A stretch of 64,000 bases of DNA from Sabethes cyaneus (Eukaryota; Arthropoda; Insecta; Diptera; Culicidae). The notes under the pieces are model-generated. The model saw only the letters and a list, made by a program, of their open reading frames with translations, ran no database searches and had not been told where the DNA came from. Of the stretch, positions 22,670-35,308 are shown piece after piece. The stretch is from NCBI RefSeq assembly GCF_943734655.1, contig NC_071355.1:77885449-77949448 (forward strand), given 5' to 3'. Position numbers and translations under genes: made by a program. Numbering within the stretch: the stretch's first letter is position 1; every line of letters starts with the position of its first letter.

Positions 22670-22990
22670 TATGGAAATCCCCCATAGTGGTATGGTCCTT
22701 GATCGAAGCGGTTTGCGGAAGGAAAAGTAGGCTCGACTTTCAGCTTGAATGCGTCGTAGAATCTTCTTACCGGCGGTGACCAAAGATCCCAAATATGTGA
22801 ACTCATCAACTTATTCCAGTTAATTGCCGTCAGTATTCACTATCCCTGGGAAGTGAATATTATTTTCTCCAAAACCTCTTCCTACGATCTATTTGGTTTT
22901 CGACGCATTAATTTGTAGCCCCATCCTCCTAGTTTCCGTTTTTAGTCTCACGTAGATGGCCTCTGCCGTCCTAAGGTCAGTGTTGCGAAG
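22670..22990 (-). pseudogene. RTE thumb-region relic
   Basis: Minus strand: residues of KTK-IVGRGFGENN, then ELE-VDEFTYLGSLVTAG, RRIQAESRAYFSFRKPLRSR. This aligns with FVYLGSLVTT..QAEIRSYFSFRKTLRSR of RTE-b. About 100 residues with stops. Confidence 0.65.
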
Positions 22991-23225
22991 CCCACACTCG
23001 TGTGGTCTAATTTTATCACACACTCATTCTAACGTACACGCCGGTATAAGCAACCCTTTAAAACTCTCGCTCTTATTTCTTCATGCACTGCCAGGAATTT
23101 TTGCGAGTGTGTGTTTAGCTAACAGCTACAGTCATCGCTCGTCGTTCGTCGTTGCTTGCAGCCCGATCTGCTGATACCGATTTTTCGCGACGGCTTATAC
23201 TCCCGCCCGTGAGTAGAATCGAGGA

Positions 23226-23260
23226 CGAAGAAGAAGAAGAAGAAGAAGAAGAAGAAGAAA
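23226..23260 (+). repeat. (GAA)n microsatellite
   Basis: About eleven GAA/AGA triplets. They give a poly-Glu stretch in an unsupported short frame. Confidence 0.85.
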
Positions 23261-23744
23261 AGAAAAAGTTATGTGAAATTTGTAACCCAGTGTGCCACCA
23301 GCCTCACGGGCAGCTGATTTTCAACGAGTTTTTTGACTCGGGAATAAGCTATGCAAGAATACGATGTGAGGATGCAGCACTACCCTAAACTACATCTCAT
23401 TCTATAAAACTTTCAGATTTGTCACTGCCTGTCAGTTTCTCTTTCGTTTTTTCGCATCACTTCTATCATTTTCTAGCGACCTTCTGAAAATGTGCAATGG
23501 TTTTGTTTTAAGATGCATGGTTAGTAGTTCAATACATTTATTGCGACGCTGCTCCTAATATTTGTTGAAAATTATAGTTGAATTAGAGCTTCCATATCCG
23601 AATCCGGTTTCGCAAAATTTAATACATTTTTTTTTTCATTATTGATAGCGATGCTGACCGCAATCAATTCATTATGAGATTATCGTGGTCATGATCGTGG
23701 TAATGGAAATGGTAAATCAAAATTTCATTGCCGCCTAAACCTAA

Positions 23745-24090
23745 TCATAGCCACAAGGTTACCGAGTCTGCCTTGACAAGCGAGTGGTCGTGGGTTTGAG
23801 GTTTAGTAGAATCAGGCCGTTTGATGGCTAGAGACTTTAGCGTGGGTTTATTCTCAGGCCCCTCGTTACCCTTCCTTCATGCTGAATTCTATATTACCCT
23901 GATGAAGCCTCTTGACAGTGTAAATGTCACTCTTATAGTTAAAGTGTACTGATCAGAGGAGCGCACTGAGTCCTTACCAGGGACAGCTATACTATGGGAT
24001 AGTACTGGCAGTGAGGAACGAGTGGGTAAAGTAAAGCAAGCTATGAAGGAAATGCAAACCCAGTATACACAAGCACGCATACAATTTAAT
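23745..24090 (+). mobile_element. Probable tRNA-derived SINE
   Basis: Starts TAGCCACAAGGTTACCGAG (A-box-like) and has GGTCGTGGGTTTGAGG (B-box-like) about 40 bases later. The tail contains CAGGCCCCTCGTTACCCTTCC and GATGAAGCCTCTTGACAGTG. A shorter diverged stretch in the opposite orientation at 26,395-26,475 (GATCAGCACACTAGC, AAGAGTGAC) resembles part of it. The boxes are imperfect and no target duplication was found, so the call is tentative. Confidence 0.4.
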
Positions 24091-25034
24091 AACCATATCG
24101 CTCAATCAATAGCGATTAGAGTAAATTGCCAATTGTTGCACAGCTAAGCACTCTTTTAAAGCAATTTGATGATTTTGAACAAATATGAGCAAATTGTTTT
24201 GTGATAAAACCGCTCACTATGCCGATGGACTAATATGCAATTAGTTTTCGCAGCCATCTATATGGAATTTCTTACTAAAACCGTGTAAAATATGCCTTTT
24301 ATAAAGCAACTCGGCACCCAATTATTACACTCCAAAATAACCTTCAAATTTTATTATTACACACCTCACGCCCAATTGTTGCACAAAAACCTCGCAAGAT
24401 CGTTGAAAAAAGGGAAAAAATCGCAAGGCGGAAAACTACGGCTTCTATCGCTTGCGTTGAAAAACAAAAAAGCAACACCAGAGAGAAGTGAACTTTCACA
24501 TCACATACGCGATGCAGAAATAAAGGGGTTGAAAGGTGTGCGAAAAAATTGGATAGAGTGTCGTTGTTTCAATTACTAAACTTACGAATTTATCGGCATT
24601 TAGTAATAAAAAGTTCCAATTTTATTCATTTATTGAATATAATTAGTTTCTATGAATGCTACGAATCCCACAGGACATGTGTATTTGAATCTAATATTCG
24701 GTGAAAGTTTATTTTATAAATCAACTTTCTTGATAATTGTGACAATATACTCGTCTGGTGAAAACGAAACTGCGATATATGTAAGAAAACTTATTATTAC
24801 GCTTAACGATCACGTTGATTTCCAGGAAAAATAGTAACATTATGAAATTATATAGCCGATTTAATAATAAACTGCGGAGAAAAGGTACAAATACGACGAA
24901 GTGTGCAATAATTGAAAAATAACCTCACTACTCTTCTCGTTTGAGATTAACGATGAAGGCTCTATTCATAACAAAAATGTAGCCAGCCACAATTTCTTGT
25001 ATCTTGTGAACGTTTGTAACAACCTGAATTAATC

Positions 25035-25385
25035 CATCTCGATTTAGGTAGGATTTCGATTTTGACAACATAGGCGTCACGCATTTCCGGGTACTCATTT
25101 CGACGTATCTGACAATGAGAGATTCTCTTCGTGTCCCCTCTCTTCTGCTTTTTACGGCGATACTAATGCATTAAGAAAAATTTTTTTAAAACATTTGGCT
25201 AGCTAGTGACTCCGGCAATCGATTCATGTAAAGCTGATGTGTCAAAATGCATTAGTATCGCCGTAAACAGCGGAAGAGAGCAGACGCGAACAGAATCTGT
25301 CATTGTCAGATACGTCGAAATGAAAAAGGACCCGAGATTTGTTGTCAAATTTGAAATCCTACTGATAATCGATGGGTTGATATTC
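25035..25385. repeat. Diverged inverted repeat (foldback relic)
   Basis: Arms of about 145 bases (roughly 25,035-25,177 and 25,240-25,385) share blocks such as TTTCGACGTATCTGACAATG and ACGGCGATACTAATGCATT in inverted orientation, with roughly three quarters identity and a loop of about 65 bases. It looks like an old foldback; no target duplication was identified. Confidence 0.6.
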
Positions 25386-28344
25386 CACAATCAGCATACC
25401 AATCTTCTTGTTAACTTTAGTTCTTAAAGCTGTTACCACTGAAAGTCATTATTATTGAGCTAAATTTCTTACGTTTTACATTAAAAATTAAGGCGCTGGA
25501 ATTAATTTTAATCAGACCGAACGTATGTTAATCTTAAGCAGTTCGGAATTTCACTGATGTATTGCAAACTTGACCCAAATTATTACTGTTATAAGCTAGC
25601 GATCATGATGTGATGTAAAGCAAGCACTCACATGTCTAGTACAATGTGGCATGTGAAAATGGAGTGCTTGACTTTTAGAAATACTGTAATCAATGCTCAA
25701 AGTAGCGAGGTGGCGATTCTTTTCAGCATATTTCTTGTCGAAAACACAGTGGTGTTTAAATAAATTACATCTATGTATGGTTAAGTGATTCAAGATAATG
25801 TTCTTTTTAAACGATTTTGAAAATTTGAGCAAAATACTGCGATTTTAACTCATTTATTGATTTACTTATTTATTTAACTCATTCAACTGATTGAAATAGG
25901 CAACTCCTGAACAAACGGTTCCTTACCTTGCCTATACAAATAGAAGCGATGAAAGTATCAATATTTGGAACCCTCATATTTGAATGCGAGGTGGTTTCCG
26001 CAAGCTGTCTACGGAAACAAACGTGCATAACGACGCGTTCGCTGTACCTATTGAAAGCAGGTAGTTTGTACTTCAGATACCAATTCCATGGTCAAACTCA
26101 TTCGAAAGTTGACCATTTGAAAAGCCGATAAAAGATCATTTTCATTCCATTCGCTGCAATTACGGCCTCTCTAGCCGTCTTGCTGTTTATTTTAATGAGC
26201 GTTCTATTACACCTTAATGTGCTTTACTTCCTTGAGATCGCAAGGTTCGAATAAACGTAATTGTTGTCCTGCATGAATTCATCATTGCAACCCGATCAAT
26301 TGTGATACATATTGCCTTTCTTCATAGTTTGCTCTAATGTACCAATTTCACTCTTCGACAAGTCAATTCCACTTAAAATAATTGAGCTTGGTAAGCCCTC
26401 GTTACGGTCTTCGGATCAGCACACTAGCTTTAAGAGTGACTTTGTCAAGAAAGCGTAGAGTCCGGTGATAACTAAAAACCTAAAAATAAACCTAAAAAGA
26501 TGATATAATATAATATAATCTGTAATATATACTAAACAGGTAATAGTCGGCTTGTATTTCTTTCGGAACATCCTGCACAAGTTCGCTGAATGAAGAAATT
26601 TCCATTCGCGGTGATTACCCAGCCGAACAGTACTCCTAATTCACCCATTTTATCAAATACCGGCTGGATTAAATCTCCCGCGCGTGATGCGGTAGCAGGC
26701 GGTTCGTCGCCCACGAGGAGGACTCGAACATACACTCGAAGTCTCTTTCTAAGTATCATTCTAAGTCCGTTTCGTGTGTTCATTGTTCGTTCAACCTAAC
26801 AGCTATAAAGTTAATGATCGTAGCACGAAACTGACCGTGGCAAAGTGTAAGCATATAAACAGATGGCCAATTCGTGCTCGGCATCCTCCCTTTTTTCCGG
26901 ACTTTTCTCCCAAAACTTCACCAAACAAACCCCTGGCCGAACAGATGATGGCTTTATTTTTTGTTAGCTTTTGCGCAATAGGAAGAATCGGCTTCCGTCG
27001 GTGTTTACCTTACAAGCGCGGCGGCAACCCATTCAAAGCCAAATATAGCAAACCCACAGTTCACAGTTTCGACTCGTAAAAACTATAACTGCAAAGAAGA
27101 CAACCCTCGGTTGGGTTAACTATACCAATGTTTCAATCTCGACCGAAAACCAGATTTTGCTATCATCAGTCTGTAATCTAGCGAATGCCCGTAACTGTAG
27201 CGCACTCGTAAATATAGGTTTCCCATCAATTTTTTTAACCAACCGCGCATAACAGCCGACCCATCTGTTTGCAAATTATCACCCGTAATTTCACCGCGCG
27301 CTGGCTGCTGTTCGAGTTTGGCGTGTAATTTGGCAATTTGTGTGTTAATTTATGTATAGCGCATCTCTCCAATTTTTTTCCTTCCTACTACCGTGCACCG
27401 GAGCGGAGAGGGTATAAGATTGGGAAGCAGGAACGTGGGTGTGGTGCAGGTGCCAGTACCATCCCGCTTACCGAACACTTACTCGATCGAAGCTCTAGCT
27501 CGGTAATGGTCTTATGCTTTCGGAATTCCCGCTGTGCTGTAAGAATTATTATGAACAAAAATTATTCAACAATTAGGCAAGTCTACATCTGTGTAATCAT
27601 GCTAATTTATTTGGCTCGTTTTAAAAGTACGCTATTTTGAATTACTTATCATCAGCATCTTCCAGCAAATACGAACAAATAATTTTTTTTCCGAGTTTAG
27701 TAACTTAAAACTTTCCAAATTTTTTTTTCGTTTATATCTCTGCTATATACCTATTATGTAACAGAATCAGCTTGATCAAAACATTAAAATAGATGAACGG
27801 CCAGAGGACTGTCTGTCTGTCTTATATACCATTAAATTCAATGGTGCGATGAGTTGAGCAATTTCCCTCTCCCTGCATAACTATAACAAAAGTTTTACTG
27901 GCTGAGCTAATTTGTATGGTATTAGTTTCTCTGCCAAACTGAATTAATCATTTCATTTACATGTTACCTATATGCAAAGTTATAAAAATATTACAGCTTA
28001 ATTTTCTCCTAATTCTCTCGCTCGATTTTAATGAGCATGGTTTTAGGGACACTTTACCGGTTTAACCGAAACTAGGAATCTTTCTATAGAAATTTATTGA
28101 AATTCTGCGTATTTTTATTATTTTCAAAGTCAATAGAATAAATTCAGTAGAGGACCGCCAAATCAACTAGGCTTTCACTATTAGTTCAACATAAATTTCA
28201 GCCTCTAATCAGTTTATTGAAAGTTCTTAAACAAGAATTTCCCTTTCGCAAAGTTGAGTGTTTTAAAGGAAAACTTATGAAGCTGTTTTTCCGCTCGGTA
28301 TTCCCGTGAACTACGAATGAAGATTATCTACCCCCGGAAGCTAA

Positions 28345-28550
28345 AAATTGACTCCAACAGCCTCTCCCAGCCGAGATTCGAACATACGATGATTGACTTA
28401 TTACGCCAACATCCCAAGTAACAATTTGGGTTTTATTACACTCTTATGATGGCATTTAAGACCAAAATTGGTCAGGAAAACCGCAATAAGAGTATAATAA
28501 AACTCACATTATTGCTTGGGATCTAACCTCGAGGCCAACTAGGAGATACC
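28345..28550 (-). mobile_element. tRNA-derived SINE split by the 108-bp MITE
   Basis: On the minus strand: CCTCGAGGTTAG, then the MITE, then ATGTTGGCGTAATAAGTC, a B-box-like TGTTCGAATCTCGGCTGGG and GAGAGGCTGTTGGAGTC. The part around the B box recurs at 3,335-3,400. GAGGTTAG followed by a TTCGAATC box is the tRNA-derived head of insect SINEs. Confidence 0.5.
28413..28520. mobile_element. 108-bp palindromic MITE, intact copy
   Basis: Begins CCCAAGTAACAATTTGGG and ends complementary with TTATTGCTTGGG. Nearly the whole element is one hairpin around AAGACCAAAATTGGTC. It is flanked by AT on both sides (28,411-28,412 and 28,521-28,522). It has the same length and structure as the copies at 8,409/14,176 and 49,896. 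No coding capacity. Confidence 0.88.
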
Positions 28551-28639
28551 TCCGGAGAAAGTTTTCAGAAAAGTTTCCGGACTCACGATGGAAAAATTAT
28601 ATTGTACATACAATCGTTATTTAATATCTGGGCGCAAAA

Positions 28640-30790
28640 AAAACGGATCTCTCTCGGTACCATGTTAATGAAATAAAATTGTTGAATAGTTAAACTTTTC
28701 TTCGAATACCACTCATTATCCTGGGTCACCTTTCTACTTTTTTTCAGCTTCTGTTTGACAATTGCCCAATATTTCCCAATTGGGTAGAATTGAGAACAGT
28801 TGGGTGAATTAATTTTGTTTTCGAAGTCTACTCCGTTGTCTCGATACCACTATACTGCCCATAAACGGATAACAGTCCCAAATGAATTTTCACCACTTTT
28901 GAGATATACCTGGGAATCATCTTTAAATTATCTATTATTTCAATATTTCAAACAAAAAAGTTATGTTTGTTCCTAAAATTTTGAAAAAAATATCAAGCTA
29001 TGTCAGTCCCATATTACAAATAAACGCATAACAGTCACAGTAGTGAAAATATATCAATAAGCACCTGTTTTTTGGAAATGCTTGGTCCGATTCGACTGCA
29101 ACAACTGCCAAACGATTTTATGGCCTAAAAGAACACTATTGAAGAGAATTTGCATCGGATGCACGGTTCCAAGGTCATAGTGGGAACAAGTTCCGGAATT
29201 TATGGAACTTGAACATAGAAGCACCTTTAATGGCAACTAACCCATCATGTGACACCTATAAATACACGGATTTGCAAATCTAGACTATTGGTAGTCGTAT
29301 AAAGTGTTCAAAACGTCATTGGCCACATCTAAACATGTCCGTGAATGTTCCAAATACCTCTACGGGTATCAGTTTCTCAATTTAACTAAAATACAACAGT
29401 TGACATCTCTAAGTCGGTACTCAAAATTGCAAAACTAGTTCAAATTAGTTCATTTGTTATCATATATAGTGTCCAGGATCACATTGGTCATACTCGGCCA
29501 CGTTCTGGGAGTGTTCCGAACATACAGGAAAGCGACCAGCTTTTGAGTCGAACAAACCTCATCATGCGACCCCACTATAAACTCAAGATAACAAATTATA
29601 AATAAATGGAGAAAGGCCAAGAATAGATTTAAGTCAAAACGGACATTTTGAACAATTGAATTGAACGAGCATGTGAATTATCAAAACAACAACGACACGT
29701 AGTCTTGAAAATACTCCCGAGTCACCGGCAACCCAAGGATCAAGGCATGCTGTGACTGTGACTGTTATGCGTTTATTCTTGCTTATTCAGGAACAAATAA
29801 ACGCATAACAGTAACTTCGGCAGTTTTTCAAAGTTTTGTAACAAATTTTAAGTCAGTTGTGCACAAATTGCTTGTAAAAGTATTCTGTTATGTACATCCA
29901 AGTGATATTATGACGATTTGGACGATTTGATTCCAAAATCGATTCAATATTAAAGAAAAATTATCGTGGTTTCAACAGTGTTTTTCGAAGTTGCACGATA
30001 TTGCAGATGTAACTGTCTTCCTTTATGGGCAGTATAGTGCTTCTCCGCTGTAGTGGCAGCATGTCAAAACAGGCCTAAATTTGACAGGTCCATTGTGAAC
30101 TTTAATGTACAGAGGAATACATTTTCCAGGCACTTCTGCTTGTACATTCTGAAAATCATAGTTTTGTTTGTCAGGAAAACTTGGTTTTTTTGTCTGCAAA
30201 TACCTTGCCAGATCCTAAGACTTCTTGCGAGTGTATCGGCAAAAACGAATTTGAACTTGCTAGGCCCATTACCTCTACTTGGCTATACAGATCTTTTGTC
30301 CGGGAAAGTGCCCATAATCTATGCACGTTTCGTTGTCCATGAGGATGCCTGCTTTGGACTTCGTAAGAACCTCATTGTACAACTTCCGTTCTTTGACCGC
30401 TAGATTCTGGTTCAGTGTCCTGTTTGGTTGCTAATTGGACCGAAAAGATCGAAATCCTCCTCGCTAATGAATTTACCTAACGCTGCTTTGATTGGCATGG
30501 AATTTCTTGGCAATATCATAATCTGACAGCCCTGGGTTTACCTTAATCGTTCTCAACACCTTCAAATGCCGCTTTCGATCCGTAGTTCTTCTACAACAAT
30601 TGGGCGACTCTTGTGGATCGATAGTATGCCATGCACGGAAAAGTTTGAGAATGCTGCACACGGTCAGTTCAGTCGGATTTTCGAAGTGGGTGTGCAAAAT
30701 CAATTTTTGGTTCGCGGTTTCCATCACGTATAGCTAGTATGCTAGTTTTTTGAAACAAAATTAATCATGACGAGCTCAGCACCAAACGAG
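28640..30790 (-). pseudogene. mariner ITmD37E-type transposase relic, split
   Basis: N-terminal part at 30,473-30,727: RKRHLKVLRTIKVNPGLSDYDIAKKFHANQSSV, a helix-turn-helix DNA-binding region. Then, with frameshifts, PSKFKFVFADTLARSLRIWQGIC, NQVFLTNKTM, YKQKCLENVF and HAATT down to 30,040. After the inserted element the C-terminus continues below 28,850: WYRDNGVDFENK, NSPNCSQFYPIGKYWAIVKQKLKK. The layout matches IS630/Tc1/mariner transposases of the D37E kind (cut-and-paste DDE enzyme). The third catalytic acidic residue is expected in the P(I/E)xKYW region, where the copy has PIGKYW in place of the usual Glu. Dead copy. Confidence 0.72.
28853..30034. mobile_element. Nonautonomous Tc1/mariner-like element, 1,182 bp
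   Basis: Inverted ends TACTGCCCATAAA(C/G)G are flanked by TA (28,851-28,852 and 30,035-30,036). The element interrupts the mariner transposase relic between HAATTAE and WYRDNG. Inside, the 16-base word AAACGCATAACAGT occurs near 29,030 and 29,800 and in inverse near 29,755, so sub-terminal repeats are present. No transposase frame is seen. Confidence 0.7.
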
Positions 30791-31230
30791 GAATCATTCC
30801 AAGCCAAAAAGCTGCCTAAATATCGCAGATCCGAACACTAGGAGTGCTGTAGTTAATGTAGATAATTCTAGCTTTAGGAACTTTTTGAATTTCTTTTTGT
30901 TGTTCGTCAATTGTAAATCATTACGATACAAATTTCTTGTTAGCATCTTGGATATTCTTAACCCCGATCATGTTTCATTTTGAAGAAATAGATTTGACTA
31001 ATTATTCAAACAAATATTCTTATCTCATGAATCGAGCAACGTAGAGCAAAATTATTTTTTTATGAACATGATACTAAACTTTCTTAGTAACACAGGAAAA
31101 AATTATTTTAAGAAATAAAACTTCTACGGAACTTTCTACGGTGAGGAAAATTCTATTCTTGAGCTTTCCATATTCACGACAATGTTTGCTTCTTCCGTAA
31201 AATTTAATTAGGCCATTGCAAATTATTGTT

Positions 31231-31903
31231 AAAGTTTTTGTCCCCCCGCCGTTCAAAATTGGCTCTAAAAATCGGGGGGCAAAATTTTTTTTGTTAAACT
31301 TGAGTAAAAATATTTTGTATACAAGAAATTTCGTCTTGTTATATCTGCCTCATAAGTATTTAATCAGTGTGTATAAATTAGGTGTATTGTTTGTGAATTA
31401 GCGCATAGGATAGTATATAAGCAATGTTGTACTATAGGATGTCATGTTATCTGTTGTACAACTAAAAGATGAGAGGTTTTGTGCCCATGGGAGCAGATAC
31501 AACGACATAGAGTATCACTCCTAAGGGCTTTTCCCTACTCCACAGAAAATAAACAAAATAAACGAAATAAAATCAATTATCTGTGGGTTTTATAGCCTAA
31601 AGAACTTGAAAAAAAAAGCGTACGGAGTGTTAACGCTTCTAGCATGAATCAAAACTGGAAGTACAAATAATATAGCTTTCGAAAACCAGTAAAATTTTTT
31701 TTTTCGATTTTGACTCTATTTTGGAAGGTTTTTGCATGGAAAATAACAACGTAACCAAAAGCAAGAATAAATTCGGGTTTCACTATTAAACTTCAAGCAA
31801 AAATTCCTAAAAATCTTAATTTTTTTGCGTGATTCAAAAATTGTTTTTTTTTTCACGCCACCCCCCCCTTCAGTGGCCCAACACCGGAGGGACAAAAACT
31901 TTT
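31231..31903. mobile_element. Element with AAAGTTTTTGTCCC inverted ends, 673 bp
   Basis: The left end AAAGTTTTTGTCCC(C)CCG and the right end, complementary, AAAGTTTTTGTCCCTCCG. C/G-runs follow each terminus. A short palindrome at 60,205-60,250 (GCCCCCCCTTCCAAAATTTTC) may be related. No clear target duplication. Confidence 0.45.
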
Positions 31904-32969
31904 TAAAATATTTGTAATGGCATTATAATTTGTAGGATCTTATGGCATGGTTCAGTGGTAGCCGTTGGATCTCTTATCTTCAACCTAACAACTTGATAAT
32001 GCGTTGACACCGTTTCCGTAAACAAATTGCAGCATTAAATATTGCGTCCTAATGTCAGCTAGTGCTTTTGCTGATCTTACCGTAGCTATACCACCACGCA
32101 TTCAGATTCACAACGTCCGCTTAGTGGTGGAATTCGAACGTTATGCATAACACAACTTGCATTTCGCTCAGTCATACCTCCGATTGTACAGCAGAATGAA
32201 TGCGTTCTGATCTGTTTTGACATTTTCGATCAAATTTCCTTTGCCGTTTAAGGCAGCAAATCATTGCAAAACGGTCAATTGACATTAACGAGAAGTAACC
32301 GCGCTGTCGTATGATTCAATACTACAAAAATAAAAACAGCCGCTACATGTGCATGGCCGAAGTCGTTAGGACGCCGTCCGACACTAACGGACATTTTGTT
32401 GACGTCGCACCGACGTCGGGCGACAAATTTTAACTGTAGATGGTCCATTTTGAGACAAAAAGAGAAACGAAAAATTACTTTACCTTGTGCTCCCAGTGCG
32501 TTTGCAATTTACACTCTTCAATATGAACGCAAAGCGAGAGAACGACTGTTGGCTTTTCTTGAGAGGCTATATCGATTGTAGGCGGCAAACTTCGCAAGCC
32601 GATTGACTGGATTTAAAAAAAAACAGTCAAATGATCGTTATCGAAGCGCAAGACGAATGCAGAAAGCGTACACATTCACGTAGTCACAGTCAACTTGCGA
32701 TCCTTTTTCAAGCTCTGTTCTCAGCACTTCAGAAGACTCTCCTACGCTTAACAATAGATGACTCCGTTTATGCTCTTCCTTCCACATCTTCGGGCTCTTC
32801 TTCATGATTTATAGATATACTTTTGCATTCCAGAAATTTTACAGATAAGTAATTTGTAAGATTGCATAGAAAGGTGTCCAATTTCCGATAGTTTGATGTA
32901 TGATTACGTCCATGCAGCTGTTGATTCTTTCGCTCCACTTGACGCTAATCATCCTGCTGTTGAAGTGGC

Positions 32970-34748
32970 AGTGAATTTGTCAATTTATATTGAATTTCAA
33001 GGAATTTTTACGCAGAGCGAATTTTTCTGCTGTGCTTAAAATGGATATTTTTTGCACATCTGAGCAGACTGTGATGTCTGCTGCTAGTAATCTGAAGTCG
33101 TCCTTTTCGCTTGGGCCTGGTGTAATTCCACCAACACTGATGAAAAAATATTAAAATAACTTGGTAGCTCCGTTAACATTTTTATTTAACTTGTCACTGC
33201 AACAACAAAGGTTCGTAGTGCTCGGACAAAGTCCTGCATGTTTCCGGCGTTCAAAAAACAGTGTTAAATCTAATGTAGCAAATTACAGAGGAATACATTT
33301 ATTGTGAGCGAAGTCTAAGGCTTTCGAAACTATCGTGAATGAGACATTAAGCTTTCTTCTTATTCTTATTCTTATTCTTATTAATACCAACACAGCCACA
33401 ATAGAGGATTCCTGGAAATAATTTTAATGATTTCTAATCATAGAAATATTTAAAATTATTTTCTTGTCTGTATTAACAGTTGCAAAATATCAGAGATATA
33501 TTGCAAATGTTTAATCGGCCAGGCCAACTGTGAAGTATTGCCGCAAAGACGATTATAAGAAATAAATCTTGTGTGAATAAGTTATTCATACATAGATGCA
33601 TTTCAAAATCAACAGGGGAAGAAGAAACGTCTCGTACCAACCGTTTCTGATTAACTGTAAATTTGTTTCGTTGGGAGTATCCCTGCTAATAAAGGTTAAG
33701 TGATACTCCGGACCCTCGGGGATGAACTTATGGCATTTAGACCAAAAGCCCGGCTGCTATTGGCCAAGGTTATAGCGCCTTATTTCGCTCACTGAAAATA
33801 TATAAAATACACCAGTAACCCACATGTAGATAATTAAGTATTTTGGGATATATAAAAATTAATTTAACAATAGCTATAGCGCGTCATTTCGCTCTCTGAA
33901 ATTATACAAAACATAAAAATTGCCAAAAATATATTAGCATAGCAAAATAATGATATGCTTAATAGAACAATATATCAGAAGGAATAGACAATTAATAAAT
34001 TATGAGTAATGAGTAGCAACTTAATATCTTCTGTGTATCTTCAATCTGAAATACTTCACCACGCTTTCGTTAGATTTTCCCGTGATGCTCCGATGCTTTT
34101 AGTTTCTCTGTTTTAGTCCTCGTCTGTGTAACAACTATGATCTGTGACAAAAGATTTCACCGTCTTCTTCATGAATTACTATCCACTAATACAATTTACC
34201 ATTGTCACTTTGTCATATCTCACCATTCCAGACTCGCAATTCCCTAGTTCGTTCTTAGTACTAAAATAATCGCATTATTAACCACAAATATCAGAAAAGA
34301 CTGGTCTAGACTATTTGTTCCTTAACTTTACACTCACTCTTTTTTTTCTACATACTATTGATTTCACCTAAACAGCAATTAGAAAAATGTCCTTTTCACT
34401 GAACTTCCTTGATACACTGAGCGCGTCAGCAACTATCGGCAGCGTTGGAACACAAATTTTGTAGACCACGGTTTTCCGACGGATTTATAACACACTAAGC
34501 TACATTTTGCTTGTAACAATTTGGCAAACACAAAACAATTTTTCGATGATTAGAACGCGACGGACGGTGATTGGGAATGTAAATACCAAAATGCCCTTTT
34601 TGTAATCTTCACAGTCAGTTTTATGAGCAAATTTTCAATAAAAACACTTTTTTCAATAAAAACTAGAAAAAAATCGGGCGTGAAAAATTTTCACGTCATT
34701 TCGCTGCCACAGATTGCTACGATCCTCGTGAATGAGACATTAAGCTTT
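32970..34748 (+). pseudogene. LINE reverse transcriptase relic with 1,370-bp insertion
   Basis: Plus-strand reading at 32,970-33,355: SAASNLKSSFSLGPGVIPP, LVAPLTFLFNLSLQQQ, SNVANYRGI, AKSKAFETIVNETLSF, the fingers region of CR1/Jockey-type reverse transcriptase. It is then interrupted by 33,356-34,725, flanked by a perfect 23-bp duplication TCGTGAATGAGACATTAAGC+TTT (33,333-33,355 and 34,726-34,748). The insert begins with (TTCTTA)n, a tail-like tandem repeat for a minus-strand retroelement. The inserted family is unrecognised. Confidence 0.6.
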
Positions 34749-35308
34749 GTACATAAATTACGTAACGCTTGGAGGGGAGGGAGGGGGTCGAGTTTGCGTT
34801 ACATGTTGTTATATAGAGGAGATGGCTCCCCCATGAGAATAGTTACGTGAATAAGGACGTGTTGGAGGTAGAAAACAGTGAATCGGTTTATACTGATGAA
34901 AATTCTGATACAAAATTATGGTTTATAGCTGATGACGATAATCCTACCACAGACTAACAGACGTAACACTTCGAACAATTTTCTAAGAATACATTGTTTC
35001 AATGACACCCCTAAGACTTGGAAAAAACCTTTGTTCTTTGTTATAGTATAACAAACACTAACTTCACCTGGTGTAGTATTCGTGTTACGCACAGCAGGTC
35101 GCTATAAATTTAGCAATGCTATAAATTTACTTGTATATTATTGATATTATCTTACAACAGCGCCAGGGCAGGCGAGCGGCGTTCTCGCGCAGCGACTGTT
35201 GTTTGAGTCTTGGCTTAAGTAAAAATTGGAAACGATCGTTTTTATTGGCAATGGAATGAGGCTTCAGTGTCAATAAATTGGAATTTTTGCGTTACGTAAT
35301 TTGTGTAC
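34749..35308. mobile_element. MITE with GTACA(T/C)AAATTACGTAACGC ends, 560 bp
   Basis: Inverted termini GTACATAAATTACGTAACGC on the left and its near complement GCGTTACGTAATTTGTGTAC on the right. No target duplication was resolved because the left end abuts the duplicated 23-mer. Non-coding. Confidence 0.5.

Noticed and set aside
23152..23388. 78-codon frame with a poly-Glu run
   Set aside because: The Glu run is a (GAA)n microsatellite and the flanks show no conservation signal or splice context.
26532..27079. Open frames of 83, 69 and 101 codons in a GC-richer patch
   Set aside because: Frames overlap on both strands, no domain is recognisable and no splice pattern links them; possible alternative exon only.
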